From the NCBI GenBank assembly GCA_937922805.1, contig CALAJV010000006.1, forward strand, positions 62,001 through 126,000: a stretch of DNA of 64,000 nt, written 5' to 3'. The stretch comes from an uncultured Acidimicrobiales bacterium (lineage in GTDB: Bacteria; Actinomycetota; Acidimicrobiia; Acidimicrobiales; SZUA-35). Below are positions 20,321 to 29,169 of the stretch, one piece after another. The stretch's first letter is position 1. Each line of letters starts with the position of its first letter. A model generated the notes under the pieces. The model did not search any database. It saw only the letters and a program-made list of their open reading frames with translations, and was not told where the DNA came from. The position numbers were made by a program, and so were the translations under genes.

Positions 20321-21094
20321 CTACAGAATCTGGCTAAGGAACAGCTTGGTTCGATCGCTCTTCGGGTTGGTGAAGAACGCTTCCGGCTCGTTGATTTCCA
20401 CTACGTTGCCGTCTTCCATAAAGACCACTCGGTCTGCTACCTCACGGGCGAAGCCCATCTCGTGAGTAACCACGACCATGGTCATACCGTCTTCGGCCAG
20501 ACCCTTCATTACGTCAAGAACTTCCTTGATCATTTCGGGGTCGAGCGCTGAGGTCGGCTCATCAAACAACATCACTCGGGGTTCCATAGCCAATGATCGG
20601 GCGATCGCAACCCGTTGCTGCTGGCCACCGGAGAGTTGGCCGGGGAACTTCTCAGCTTGCTCCGGGATTCCAACTCGCTCCAACAAAGCCATCGCAGTTT
20701 CTTCTGCTTCTGCTTTCGGCTTTTTGCGAACCCAGATTGGGGCCAAGGTGATGTTGTCGAGCACGGTTAGGTGCGGGAACAGGTTGAAGCTCTGGAATAC
20801 CATTCCTACTTCAGACCGGATCTTCTCAATGTTTCGAAGGTCGTTGCTCAGCTCAATGTTGTCAACGACAATGCGGCCTTCTTGATGAACTTCAAGCCGG
20901 TTGATACATCGGATTAGGGTTGACTTACCCGAGCCTGAAGGCCCGAGAACAACCATCACTTCCTTCTCCTTAACGTCTAGATCGACGCCGCCAAGCGCTT
21001 GGAAGTCACCGAACCATTTCTTGACTCCCTCGCACCGAATCATGTCTGGGCGGTTGAGCAGCTCTTGGCTCACATCTGCATTGGTCATACTCAT
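20321..21094 (-). CDS. aapP: Amino-acid ABC transporter ATP-binding protein (AapP type)
   Basis: This 257-residue ATPase drives a polar amino-acid importer. Walker A (GPSGSGKST) lies near residues 52-60, with the Q-loop [11 protein letters not shown], signature LSGGQQQR and Walker [15 protein letters not shown]. It is closest in type to the GlnQ/AapP group. It is the last gene of a four-gene minus-strand operon with substrate-binding protein and two permeases; 97 bases separate it from the second permease. The gene order SBP-permease-permease-ATPase matches rhizobial aapJQMP. Confidence 0.94.
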   Translation of the reverse strand: MSMTNADVSQELLNRPDMIRCEGVKKWFGDFQALGGVDLDVKEKEVMVVLGPSGSGKSTLIRCINRLEVHQEGRIVVDNIELSNDLRNIEKIRSEVGMVFQSFNLFPHLTVLDNITLAPIWVRKKPKAEAEETAMALLERVGIPEQAEKFPGQLSGGQQQRVAIARSLAMEPRVMLFDEPTSALDPEMIKEVLDVMKGLAEDGMTMVVVTHEMGFAREVADRVVFMEDGNVVEINEPEAFFTNPKSDRTKLFLSQIL

Positions 21095-21191
21095 GGCTGC
21101 AACTCCTGAACTACCTGATCGAAACGAATAGAAATGGAACTTTGAGAAATAGATCTTTGAGATAGCGGTCGTTCACCGTAGGGGCCGGTCA

Positions 21192-23105
21192 TTAGCGTGC
21201 TCCTACTGCGAGCTTGCGCTCCAGATTCTGAGAGTACTTCGACATTGCGAAGGCGAAGATGAAGTACACGAGCGAGATGAATAACAACCCGGGGATTTTG
21301 TCACCCAAGAAGTCAGTCTGAGCGGGAATCGATTTGTCAGCGACCCGCAAGAAATCGAAGCCACCGATAATCGCGATCAGCGACGTTTCCTTGAACGTCG
21401 CGATCGCTTGACCGACGAGCTGCGGGATACTCACCCGAAGTGTCTGCGGTAGGACGATGAACGCAGTTCGTTGACCAGTCGTTAAGCCGAGCGCGTCTGA
21501 CGCTTCGAATTGCCCTTTGCGAATACTCTGCAAACCACCGCGAATGTTCTCAGCCATGTACGCACCAGAGAACAAGGTGTAGCCAAGGAGTACTGCTCCG
21601 AGTTCGGCTATGCCCATCCCCTCCGGCAAGAACAATGGAACCATGTTGGCAAAAAAGAACAGCACTGTGATCAAAGGAATACCGCGGATCAACTCGATAT
21701 ACCCAGTTGCCAACACTCGAAAGATCGGCATTTTCGACGTTCGGGCCAACGCCAAAGCGATTCCAAGCGGGAACGATAACAGCACTACGTAGTAAGCGAT
21801 GCCGAGGGTTAAGGCTAGTCCACCTAAGATCGGGCCAGCGCTGACTTTCACACTGGCCGGAGTGTTGATTGCGGTGATCAACGCCTGCACCAAGGTGATG
21901 ATGACGATCCAACCGGCGACAAACCGAACTCTGGCTCGAAACTCACCAGCGAACGTTGGAGCAGCCAGCGCGAACAACGCCAGTAGCAGCAGGCTCAGGC
22001 GAGCCTTCTGAAGCATCGGCCAGAGACCGAACAGTGTTTGGGCCCACTCGGGGCCGCCCAACCATTCGACCCAGTTGAACCCGAGCAGAGCGAAGAAGAA
22101 CGTACTTAGAGCAAGTAGTAACAAGCCACCGGCTATGAGTCGTGCTTTCTCCCCGATCGTCGGGTTGGTAAGCAGATACAGAATGAATCCGCCACCGAGA
22201 GCAAACCCCAAAAGCATCGGGATATCGGTGGTTAGCACGTAGTTCCAGTCGAAGACCGGACCACGCCACACATAGAAGATCATGTAGGCGGGGCCAGCTA
22301 TCCACCAGAGTCCCATGAACATTCGCCACGGCCGCTCCGGTATGACTGACCGAAGTGCTCTAGCGACAAAGTAACTGAGGATCGCTCCCCCAATGACCAG
22401 CGTCCAAGGCAGTTTGGTACTGATGTTGACCGTTCCTGGCAGGTGAATGATCTCACCGTCGACGAGTTCATGTCGTCCCCAAGGAACCAACCAAAGCAGA
22501 CCAGCGAAGAAGAGTCCGGTAGCGACCAGCAACGCCTCAAACGGAATCGTGATTTCGTCAGAGTTCTTGATGCCAGCCAGCATCAGCCCCGGTAGGAAAA
22601 TCAGTGCTCCGACTACGATCGACTGGAACATGCTGCGATTTTCCAACACGTCGGACCAACCGCCAAGCAGTGATCCAACCATGATCAATGCCCCGGTCGA
22701 AGCGATGGTTGTGCCCAATTTGCGAACGTCGATTGATGGCCTGGCATTGAAAGCAGCAAACGAAACAGCTGCCATTACCAAAAGCGCACCAACAGTAACC
22801 CAAACCCGCCAGTACTCATCACCGGGATAGTTGAACGTGGTCAGCAGGCGCATGTTTGTGCCGACTGCCTGCCAGTTCGTTTCTTCTTGGAAGATGAGCG
22901 TAATTACAAACCGAAGGACGTAGACCGAGACAATAGCGAAAACCACCGTCAAGATACTGTTCCCTACCGAGGAGAACAGATTGGTTTTCATCCAGCCGAC
23001 GACGCTGGCCGATGATTTTGCCTTTGGTGGTCCGTTATCGATCGGATCAGAGCCATCAGTGATTGTGTCTGTAACGAAAGAGTCGGTCATCTTAGCGCTC
23101 CACAA
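21192..23105 (-). CDS. aapM: Amino-acid ABC transporter permease, AapM type, with long multi-helix N-terminal part
   Basis: The C-terminal 240 residues are a BPD-type permease domain with the EAA loop EASDALGLTTGQ...LPQTLR and SLIAIIGGFDFL. Known AapM proteins are about 380-430 residues; this one has 637, because about ten hydrophobic segments precede the permease core, including several with Trp-rich loops that I do not recognise. The ATG overlaps the end of the first permease gene by 14 bases, so the two are coupled and probably form a heterodimer. Predicted substrates are polar amino acids (general L-amino acids in Aap systems), but specificity is not visible. The extra helices could hold the complex together or sense the membrane; that is open. 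Confidence 0.9.
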   Translation of the reverse strand: MWSAKMTDSFVTDTITDGSDPIDNGPPKAKSSASVVGWMKTNLFSSVGNSILTVVFAIVSVYVLRFVITLIFQEETNWQAVGTNMRLLTTFNYPGDEYWRVWVTVGALLVMAAVSFAAFNARPSIDVRKLGTTIASTGALIMVGSLLGGWSDVLENRSMFQSIVVGALIFLPGLMLAGIKNSDEITIPFEALLVATGLFFAGLLWLVPWGRHELVDGEIIHLPGTVNISTKLPWTLVIGGAILSYFVARALRSVIPERPWRMFMGLWWIAGPAYMIFYVWRGPVFDWNYVLTTDIPMLLGFALGGGFILYLLTNPTIGEKARLIAGGLLLLALSTFFFALLGFNWVEWLGGPEWAQTLFGLWPMLQKARLSLLLLALFALAAPTFAGEFRARVRFVAGWIVIITLVQALITAINTPASVKVSAGPILGGLALTLGIAYYVVLLSFPLGIALALARTSKMPIFRVLATGYIELIRGIPLITVLFFFANMVPLFLPEGMGIAELGAVLLGYTLFSGAYMAENIRGGLQSIRKGQFEASDALGLTTGQRTAFIVLPQTLRVSIPQLVGQAIATFKETSLIAIIGGFDFLRVADKSIPAQTDFLGDKIPGLLFISLVYFIFAFAMSKYSQNLERKLAVGAR

Positions 23106-24840
23106 TGGCTAGTCGGCCATTAATCCAGTTGACGACGAACGAAATAGTAAGCGAGCAGGCTAAGTAGAAAGCCATCCAGATACTGAACACGGCCAGCACC
23201 TGATTGTTCTTGTTGAAGATACTTTGCCCAACCTGAACGACCTCGGAATAAAGAACGGCGATGCCGAGCGAGGTGTTCTTGGTGATGTTCAAATACTGGT
23301 TGCCGAGCGGCGGCATTATGACTCGGAAGGCTTGGGGCAGAACAACTTTGCGCAACGACTGGATCCTGGACAACCCAAGAGCAGCTGCCGCTTCCGATTG
23401 CCCCTTCGCTACCGCAAGCACGCCACCTCGAACAATTTCGGCGATGAAGCTGGCGGTATACAACACGAGTCCGACCAGCAACGCAGCATGGAAGTTCGTT
23501 AAGGTTGCGCCGCCGACATCGTAGTTAGAGAATCGACCCTCAGTTACTGATGGCCGAGCGGCGTCAATGACGGTGTTACTCCGACCGTCGCCGAATTTGT
23601 CAGCTATGACTTGGAACAAATCGCTGCCCGAATTGATAATCCAGCTCGATAGACCAGGCCAGATCACCCACAGAACTAGAGCAGCCATCGCTGCGCCGAG
23701 GAGCGAGAACAACATCCTGAAGTAATCGTCGTCGGTCAGCTTGGCCATACCAGCTGGCGATCGACGGCTGTTGAGGAACCGGCGGATCCAGTTAAGCGAT
23801 GCTCCGACGGCTACGACCGTGAGCAGCACTTGCACGACTACCTGGGGAACTGAACCCCATGCATCAGAGATGGCTTGGAAGACGGGCCCCAGAAAGGCCA
23901 TCACCGGATTCAAGAACCAAGCAATCACTGCCAGCACGAACGCCACGCCGAGACCTATCAGACCAGCATGGGTTTCGCCGCCTTCAAGCTCTCTCTTTTT
24001 AACCCGGTTCCGGTAGACAAACCATGCAATGAGTCCGAAAGGAATCATCAAGGCTAGCCACTGGTAGAAACCGTCAGAGATGAACACCCGAGGGATCGAC
24101 ACTCCCTTGTTGGAGATGTAGAGCCACCCCGGAATCGGACCGGACGGAGGCGTTACTTCAACGCTGGCGAGCGCCTCCGATGCGAGCTCGACGTTTCCGT
24201 CAGCCAGCGCGGCGGCCGCCTCCCTGATAAACCCGGTACCGGCTGCCGCCTGATCTTGCGGGGCCGCCAGCTGGGTAAGGCGAGCGGCGAGCTCTGTTCC
24301 TTCTTCACCTGATACCCCATCGTCGACTGCTGCGGTAATGGCAGCCAGTTCAACTTCACTCGAGTTGTTAACGAGCTGAGGTAACGTGTTGAAAACCGTT
24401 AGCCAGAAAATGATCTGGACCAACACCGGAATATTTCGTAGGCCCTCGACGTAGGCCGACGCGGCCTTGTTCGCCATCCAGTTGGTTGAGAGCCGGGCCA
24501 GACCGACGATAACTCCGAGGATCGTCGCCGCGATAATACCGATGATGGACGTCCGGAGGGTGTTGACCATACCGACCCAAAGCGCTCGGCCAGCGGTGTC
24601 AGGCGTTTGGTCGATACCTTCGCCAAGTTGAATGTTGGCCGGGTCAGATAAGAAATCGTAACTGACGGTAAAGCCCTTGGCAGCCAAGTTCGACCTGGCT
24701 ACGACAGCAAGAAACCAGAACAGACCAATAGTTATTGCGAGTACTGCGATCTGCAAAATCCATCTGAGGACAGTTACGTTCCGCCACGGAGGCGGCCGCC
24801 TTTGTTGGACCAGCTGTGAACTCTGTTGCGCTGACGCCAT
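23092..24840 (-). CDS. aapQ: Amino-acid ABC transporter permease, AapQ type, with enlarged internal insert
   Basis: The N-terminal half has a first membrane helix, then the start of a permease core (MVNTLRTSIIG, EGLRNIPVLVQIIFW), and the C-terminal third completes it with the EAA loop EAAAALGLSRIQ...LPQAFR and YLNITKNTSL. Between them lies an insert of over 250 residues: a helical Ala/Glu-rich stretch, GWLYISNKGVSIP (the insert motif shared with AapQ) and several extra membrane segments. AapQ is usually near 400 residues; this is 582. I use ATG 24840, which has AGGGAGAG directly upstream, rather than earlier in-frame starts. A terminator-like hairpin separates it from aapJ. Confidence 0.91.
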   Translation of the reverse strand: MASAQQSSQLVQQRRPPPWRNVTVLRWILQIAVLAITIGLFWFLAVVARSNLAAKGFTVSYDFLSDPANIQLGEGIDQTPDTAGRALWVGMVNTLRTSIIGIIAATILGVIVGLARLSTNWMANKAASAYVEGLRNIPVLVQIIFWLTVFNTLPQLVNNSSEVELAAITAAVDDGVSGEEGTELAARLTQLAAPQDQAAAGTGFIREAAAALADGNVELASEALASVEVTPPSGPIPGWLYISNKGVSIPRVFISDGFYQWLALMIPFGLIAWFVYRNRVKKRELEGGETHAGLIGLGVAFVLAVIAWFLNPVMAFLGPVFQAISDAWGSVPQVVVQVLLTVVAVGASLNWIRRFLNSRRSPAGMAKLTDDDYFRMLFSLLGAAMAALVLWVIWPGLSSWIINSGSDLFQVIADKFGDGRSNTVIDAARPSVTEGRFSNYDVGGATLTNFHAALLVGLVLYTASFIAEIVRGGVLAVAKGQSEAAAALGLSRIQSLRKVVLPQAFRVIMPPLGNQYLNITKNTSLGIAVLYSEVVQVGQSIFNKNNQVLAVFSIWMAFYLACSLTISFVVNWINGRLAIVER

Positions 24841-24964
24841 TTCTCTCCCTGCGCTTTTCTCTTCAACCACGACAGCACTGTCGAAGCCACACCCTAACCC
24901 CAACGATACTGGCCATCGCCAATTTGCACTTCCGACGGCGATTCGGCCCGAAGACCAGCAAACG

Positions 24965-24992
24965 AAAAGGGGTGAGCCATACGGCTCACCCC
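24965..24992 (-). terminator. Rho-independent terminator between aapJ and aapQ
   Basis: A perfect ten-base inverted repeat GGGGTGAGCC / GGCTCACCCC with an ATAC loop, followed on the minus strand by TTTT and a T-rich stretch, lies 84 bases after the aapJ stop. Placed inside the operon, it would end most transcripts after aapJ and leave lower expression of the permeases and ATPase. Confidence 0.88.
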
Positions 24993-25075
24993 TAAACGTA
25001 TCGACTAGTTCACCGGAAATCTAGTGCCGACTCCCGGTTGTAACTACAAGATTATTGCTTATCTCAACCAGTTGA

Positions 25076-26257
25076 CTAGCGTGCTGGCGGAGCGTAGATG
25101 AGGCCACCCTCGTTCCAAGCAGCGTTAGGGCTGCCGTCACGCTTGATGCCCACAGGTCCGAGGCTTCGGGTGAACATTTCGTCGTAGTTACCAACTTGGC
25201 TAATTACGTTGTAGAAGGCGTCAGCTTCGAGACCCATCTTGGTCTGAAGTTCTCCACCCTGCTTCTCACCGTCAACATCTTCACCTTCGAAACCGAGCAG
25301 TCGCTGCATTTCTGGGGTGCCGTTAGCCAAAGCGTCGTCGACGTTAGCAGACGTTACGTCTTGCTCGTCAGCGAGGATGGTGGCGTATACGGTCCAGTTA
25401 ACAACGTCAGCCCACTCAGAGTCGTTCTGAGCGTAAACAGGGCCAAGTGGTTCCTTAGAGATAGGCGCTGATGGGAAGATAACCCACTCTTCACCCTCTG
25501 GTTGCTGCTTAGCCTTACGGCCAACGAGTCCAGAACCGTCGGTGGTGATCAAGTCACAAGAACCAGCAATGAAGTTCTCCGTCACAATGTCGAAGTCTTC
25601 AGCGGTGTTCAAGGTGATTTGGATACCAAGTACATCTGCTGCTTCAGAGATGTTGGTTTCAGTGGTGGTACCAGCGTTGGTGCAAACAACAGCGCCGTCC
25701 ATGTCTTCTAGCGTTGAGTCAGCGGTAAAGCCGGCAGAAGCCTTGCCCATTACCTGCTGGCCGTCGTAGTAGGTGGTCGGACCAAAGTCCATGCCTACTT
25801 CGGTGTCACGGCTTTGGGTCCAGGTCGAGTTACGCATGAGAACGTCAACGTCGCCAGACTGAACCGCACTGAATCGCTCAGCAGCAGTTAGAGGAACGAA
25901 TTCAACAGCTTCAGCGTCGCCAAGCACTGCAGCGGCAACTGCACGGCAGTAGTCGGCGTCGAAGCCCTGCTGAACACCTTCAGAGTCAGCTTCAGAGAAT
26001 GCAACTGCAGCGCCAGAAACGCCACACTTTAGGGTGCCGGCAGAAATGACCGAAGCCAAGGTGCCGCCACCTTGAGTTAGTTCGACGTCGCCGTCATCAC
26101 CATCATCGCCGCTGTCTCCGCTGTCGCTACCTTCTTCAGTGGTATCGCCATCGTCGCCATCGGCATCGGCGTCAGTATCGCCACCACCGCAGGCCGCGAG
26201 GGCGAGCGTTGAAGCGAATAGAAGCGCCAAAAGACGCTTGAGGGTTGTTGTAGACAC
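25076..26257 (-). CDS. aapJ: Amino-acid ABC transporter substrate-binding lipoprotein (AapJ type)
   Basis: The 393-residue protein begins with a lipoprotein signal ending in LALAACGGG, then an acidic linker of about 35 residues (Asp, Gly, Glu, Ser), then a family 3 solute-binding domain. AapJ-type features include VLMRNSTWTQSRD, VCTNAGTTTETN, ISKEPLGPVYAQND, WTVYATILADE and VTSANVD. It should capture polar amino acids outside the membrane and hand them to the permeases. I choose the GTG at 26257 because GGGGAGG stands eight bases upstream; frames further upstream lack coding character. The 276 bases upstream must hold the operon promoter, but I see no clear one. The acidic linker is longer than in proteobacterial AapJ. 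Confidence 0.95.
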   Translation of the reverse strand: MSTTTLKRLLALLFASTLALAACGGGDTDADADGDDGDTTEEGSDSGDSGDDGDDGDVELTQGGGTLASVISAGTLKCGVSGAAVAFSEADSEGVQQGFDADYCRAVAAAVLGDAEAVEFVPLTAAERFSAVQSGDVDVLMRNSTWTQSRDTEVGMDFGPTTYYDGQQVMGKASAGFTADSTLEDMDGAVVCTNAGTTTETNISEAADVLGIQITLNTAEDFDIVTENFIAGSCDLITTDGSGLVGRKAKQQPEGEEWVIFPSAPISKEPLGPVYAQNDSEWADVVNWTVYATILADEQDVTSANVDDALANGTPEMQRLLGFEGEDVDGEKQGGELQTKMGLEADAFYNVISQVGNYDEMFTRSLGPVGIKRDGSPNAAWNEGGLIYAPPAR

Positions 26258-26533
26258 TGTTAGAAACCTCCCCGGTTTTTGGTCGATCCCGCAGGGCAAC
26301 TCTGCCTTTGCAAGATATGCGCCGACCATGTGTCATGCTAAGCGCCTCACAGTACAACGAACGCGACCAAATTGGTGCCCATCACCGTGATTTCATCGCG
26401 AGCCGTAACATCTTGGTCACTCGCAAAACGATTGTTCCAGGAAAGGCTTCAGAACCCAGCAAGATAGCCGTTACAAAGCCGTCATCAGCCTAGTAGACCG
26501 ATGCGATTCACTATGGAGATCGCTTAGGCCAAC

Positions 26534-27481
26534 TTAGTGTTCGGACAATGCAGCCCGAGCTCGACTGATGTCTATCTGCAGTTGGTCCCGTAGCGCCTCT
26601 ATGCCGTCAAAGCGCTGCTCTGAGCGCAACAGCTCGACGAACTGAACCCGGGCTAGCTCGCCGTACAAATCACCATCGAAGTCGAGGAGATGGGCTTCGA
26701 CTAGAGAATGCTCGGCGTCTTGGTAAAACGTTGGCCGCTTGCCGATATTTATGGCCGCTAAATGGCGACTGCCATCGGGGCGGATATACCAACCGGCGTA
26801 AACAGCGTCAGCGGGCAAGGCCCGAGTGTGGGGTACGGCGACGTTTGCGGTTGGAAAGCCGATCGTCCGACCGCGTTGATCGCCCTGGACTACGGGGCCG
26901 CGTACTTCATGAGTCCGACCAAGCAAGTAGCGAGCCGTATCGACATCACCTCCGGCCAACGCCCGTCGAATTGCGGTCGAGGAAACGGACTCGACGGTGC
27001 CATCAGGCCGTGGCAACAATTCGATTCCCTCAACGTCAAAACCGTAGGTCTCGCCGAATTCGACTAACGATTCGACGCTTCCAGCCCGATCCTTCCCGAA
27101 ATGAAAGTCTTGGCCAACGACAATAGATCGAGCGCCTACACAATCAACCAAGACGTTCGACACGAACTCCTCTGCTGTCTCGGACGCCCGGTCAGCGTCA
27201 AACGGAACAACGACGCAGGTATCAACTCCAAGTTTGTCCAGCAATTCGAGCTTCTGATCTAGATCAGTGAGCAGAAGGGGGGCATTCTCAGGCCGAATGA
27301 TCGAGGCCGGATGGGGGTCGAACGTGACTACCGCCATCTTTGTTTCGAGCCGGCGGGCAATCTCTTGGGTTGCCCTAATAACCGCCTGGTGGCCGACGTG
27401 AACTCCATCATAAGTCCCGATTGTCACCGCGTGTCCGCCTGCTTCGGCGGGACACCGTTTTAGGTCGCGTACAACGTCCAC
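26534..27481 (-). CDS. ribF: Bifunctional riboflavin kinase/FAD synthetase
   Basis: RibF makes FMN and then FAD from riboflavin. The 315 residues show the FAD-synthetase nucleotidyltransferase part (TIGTYDGVHVGHQ, TFDPHP, VGQDFHFGKDR, SSTAIRRAL) and the C-terminal kinase part (VQGDQRGRTIGFPTANV, NIGKRPTF, VEAHLLDFDGDLYG). Length is standard. Start is GTG. It lies 21 bases after truB and ends the ribosome-biogenesis operon on this strand. Confidence 0.96.
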   Translation of the reverse strand: MDVVRDLKRCPAEAGGHAVTIGTYDGVHVGHQAVIRATQEIARRLETKMAVVTFDPHPASIIRPENAPLLLTDLDQKLELLDKLGVDTCVVVPFDADRASETAEEFVSNVLVDCVGARSIVVGQDFHFGKDRAGSVESLVEFGETYGFDVEGIELLPRPDGTVESVSSTAIRRALAGGDVDTARYLLGRTHEVRGPVVQGDQRGRTIGFPTANVAVPHTRALPADAVYAGWYIRPDGSRHLAAINIGKRPTFYQDAEHSLVEAHLLDFDGDLYGELARVQFVELLRSEQRFDGIEALRDQLQIDISRARAALSEH

Positions 27482-27502
27482 GAGATCTGACGCTATCGGG
27501 TC

Positions 27503-28381
27503 TCAGCGGCCAGTAAGAACTTTTAGGGGACAGAGATTTCCGTCTCGGGCTTCATAAACGGCAAGAACCGCTCCGGTGGAATCAGCAATTGCGAATCGGC
27601 CGGACCCAGCCGAGGGGCCAAGTTTCTGACCATGTGACACTCTTTTAGCCGTCTCATCGTCGGCTTCAAGGATCGGCATGCCCCGTAGCATCTCCCCGAC
27701 TGGCAAAAGTTCGACGTTGTCCAAAGGTTGAGCGTCGGCCAACGTAAACTTGCCCACCGAATGCCTCCTAAGATTCTTCAGGTGGGCGCCACCCCCAAGG
27801 GCCAAGCCTAGGTCAGCGGCAAGGGTCCGAATGTAGGTTCCTGATGAGCAATCGATTGCGGCTGCGAACACCATCGGATCGTCAGTTGCCGTCACGTTGT
27901 AGGAGTGAACGGTAACGGGACGAGGCTTACGCTCGACAACCTTGCCTTCCCGAGCCAGTTCATGCAGACGTTTGCCGTCAACTCGAACCGCCGAAACCAT
28001 CGGCGGGATCTGCTCGATCGCTCCGACAAATTGAGATGCCGCAATCTGGACCTTTTCCTCGGAGAGATCCGAAGGGTCCATTTCATACTGGGCAGTAACC
28101 GTGCCGGAATCGTCGAGTGTGTCGGTTTCAATACCGAAAACAATGTCGGCGGTGTAGGTCTTGTCGGAACCAGTGACAAATTCGAGCAGCTTAGTTCCTC
28201 GGCCAACACCGAGGACAAGAACCCCGGTGGCATCTGGGTCTAGCGTTCCAGCGTGCCCAACCTTTCGGGTGCCCAAATCCTTCCGGACGACATCGACCAC
28301 GTCGTGACTGGTACAGCCAGCTGGCTTATCGATCACAACGCAGCCACTAACCCCCGAGTCCGGTCGGCGGCGACGACTCAC
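27503..28381 (-). CDS. truB: tRNA pseudouridine(55) synthase
   Basis: TruB makes pseudouridine 55 in the T-loop of tRNAs. The 292 residues carry the N-terminal VIDKPAGCTSHDVV, the catalytic-Asp motif GHAGTLDPDATGVL near residue 42, the KTYTADIVFG strand and the SSGTYIRTLAADLG motif; a PUA-like C-terminal region follows. The GTG start overlaps the rbfA stop (GTGA), giving direct translational coupling. Confidence 0.96.
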   Translation of the reverse strand: MSRRRRPDSGVSGCVVIDKPAGCTSHDVVDVVRKDLGTRKVGHAGTLDPDATGVLVLGVGRGTKLLEFVTGSDKTYTADIVFGIETDTLDDSGTVTAQYEMDPSDLSEEKVQIAASQFVGAIEQIPPMVSAVRVDGKRLHELAREGKVVERKPRPVTVHSYNVTATDDPMVFAAAIDCSSGTYIRTLAADLGLALGGGAHLKNLRRHSVGKFTLADAQPLDNVELLPVGEMLRGMPILEADDETAKRVSHGQKLGPSAGSGRFAIADSTGAVLAVYEARDGNLCPLKVLTGR

Positions 28382-28854
28382 TGCTCGTCTTCGTTTGAAT
28401 CGAGCGAACTTAGTATTTCTTCGATCCGGGCGCCAGAACGGACCGAGGGGTCAAGAGCGAAAACCACCTCGGGAGTCTTTCGAATGCGAGTCTGTCGCCC
28501 AATCATCGCCTGCACTGGCTTCCGGTGCTCGGCCAGAGCGTCCAGTAAGTCATCATCGTCACTCGCAGCTGAGCTGCCAGCTGCCGGATCGTCGCTTTGA
28601 TTGTCGAGCAACGAACCTAAGGTACTCACGAAAACCTGAGCCTTGTTGAGGTCAGCGTCGACATCGACTCCAGTGACCGTGACCATGTCGAACCGATCAT
28701 CGTCAGTCCGTTCAAAGTACTCAGCCACAATTTCGTGGAGCAACGTATTTAGTCGGGCCGTTCGTGGATACTGCCGGTTCGTCGGCGGTCTGGCCGCTCG
28801 ACGAGAGTTTGAGGACTTTCGGTTGGAGTTACTTCGATTCGGCTTACGAGCCAT
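28378..28854 (-). CDS. rbfA: Ribosome-binding factor A
   Basis: RbfA is a KH-type factor that helps mature the 16S 5' end, important at low temperature. The core motifs are visible: RTARLNTLLHEIVAEYFER near the N-terminus, VTGVDVDADLNKAQVFVST in the middle and RKTPEVVFALDPSVRSGARIEEIL near the end. The protein starts with about 30 Arg/Asn/Ser-rich residues and has a Ser/Ala/Asp-rich insert (about residues 85-105). I choose ATG 28854 (158 residues), which overlaps the ylxP stop as TGATG. Confidence 0.92.
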   Translation of the reverse strand: MARKPNRSNSNRKSSNSRRAARPPTNRQYPRTARLNTLLHEIVAEYFERTDDDRFDMVTVTGVDVDADLNKAQVFVSTLGSLLDNQSDDPAAGSSAASDDDDLLDALAEHRKPVQAMIGRQTRIRKTPEVVFALDPSVRSGARIEEILSSLDSNEDEQ

Positions 28855-29144
28855 CAGTCTGCCTCCCACCAGCTTCGCTGGATTTCAAGTACTTCAATCT
28901 CGGTACGGGACCACACATATCGTTCAAGGGAATCAATCAGGCTCTCGACGTGGCCAACCGAGTCCCCTACTGCACTGGCCCCTAGTAGAACCCGCTGGTG
29001 ATCTTCCTGAAACTTGACCTCAGCCGCCCCGACACCATGCATCTGATCCAGATTACGCACGATCGACTGAACGACGGATCGCTTTTCTTTCAACGATTGC
29101 GACTGCGGTACGCGAAAATCGATCTCAGCTACCAGGACATACAT
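28854..29144 (-). CDS. ylxP: DUF503 family protein (YlxP-like)
   Basis: This 96-residue protein belongs to the DUF503/YlxP family, whose genes typically sit between infB and rbfA and whose role in ribosome biogenesis is unproven. Seen: an N-terminal strand VLVAEIDFRVP, the LKEKRSVVQSIVRNL helix and a second alpha/beta unit with GDSVGHVESLIDSLERYV. It is flanked by infB (25 bases upstream) and rbfA (one-base overlap). Confidence 0.88.
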   Translation of the reverse strand: MYVLVAEIDFRVPQSQSLKEKRSVVQSIVRNLDQMHGVGAAEVKFQEDHQRVLLGASAVGDSVGHVESLIDSLERYVWSRTEIEVLEIQRSWWEAD

Positions 29145-29169
29145 GTACTAGAGATACTATTCGCCCGAG

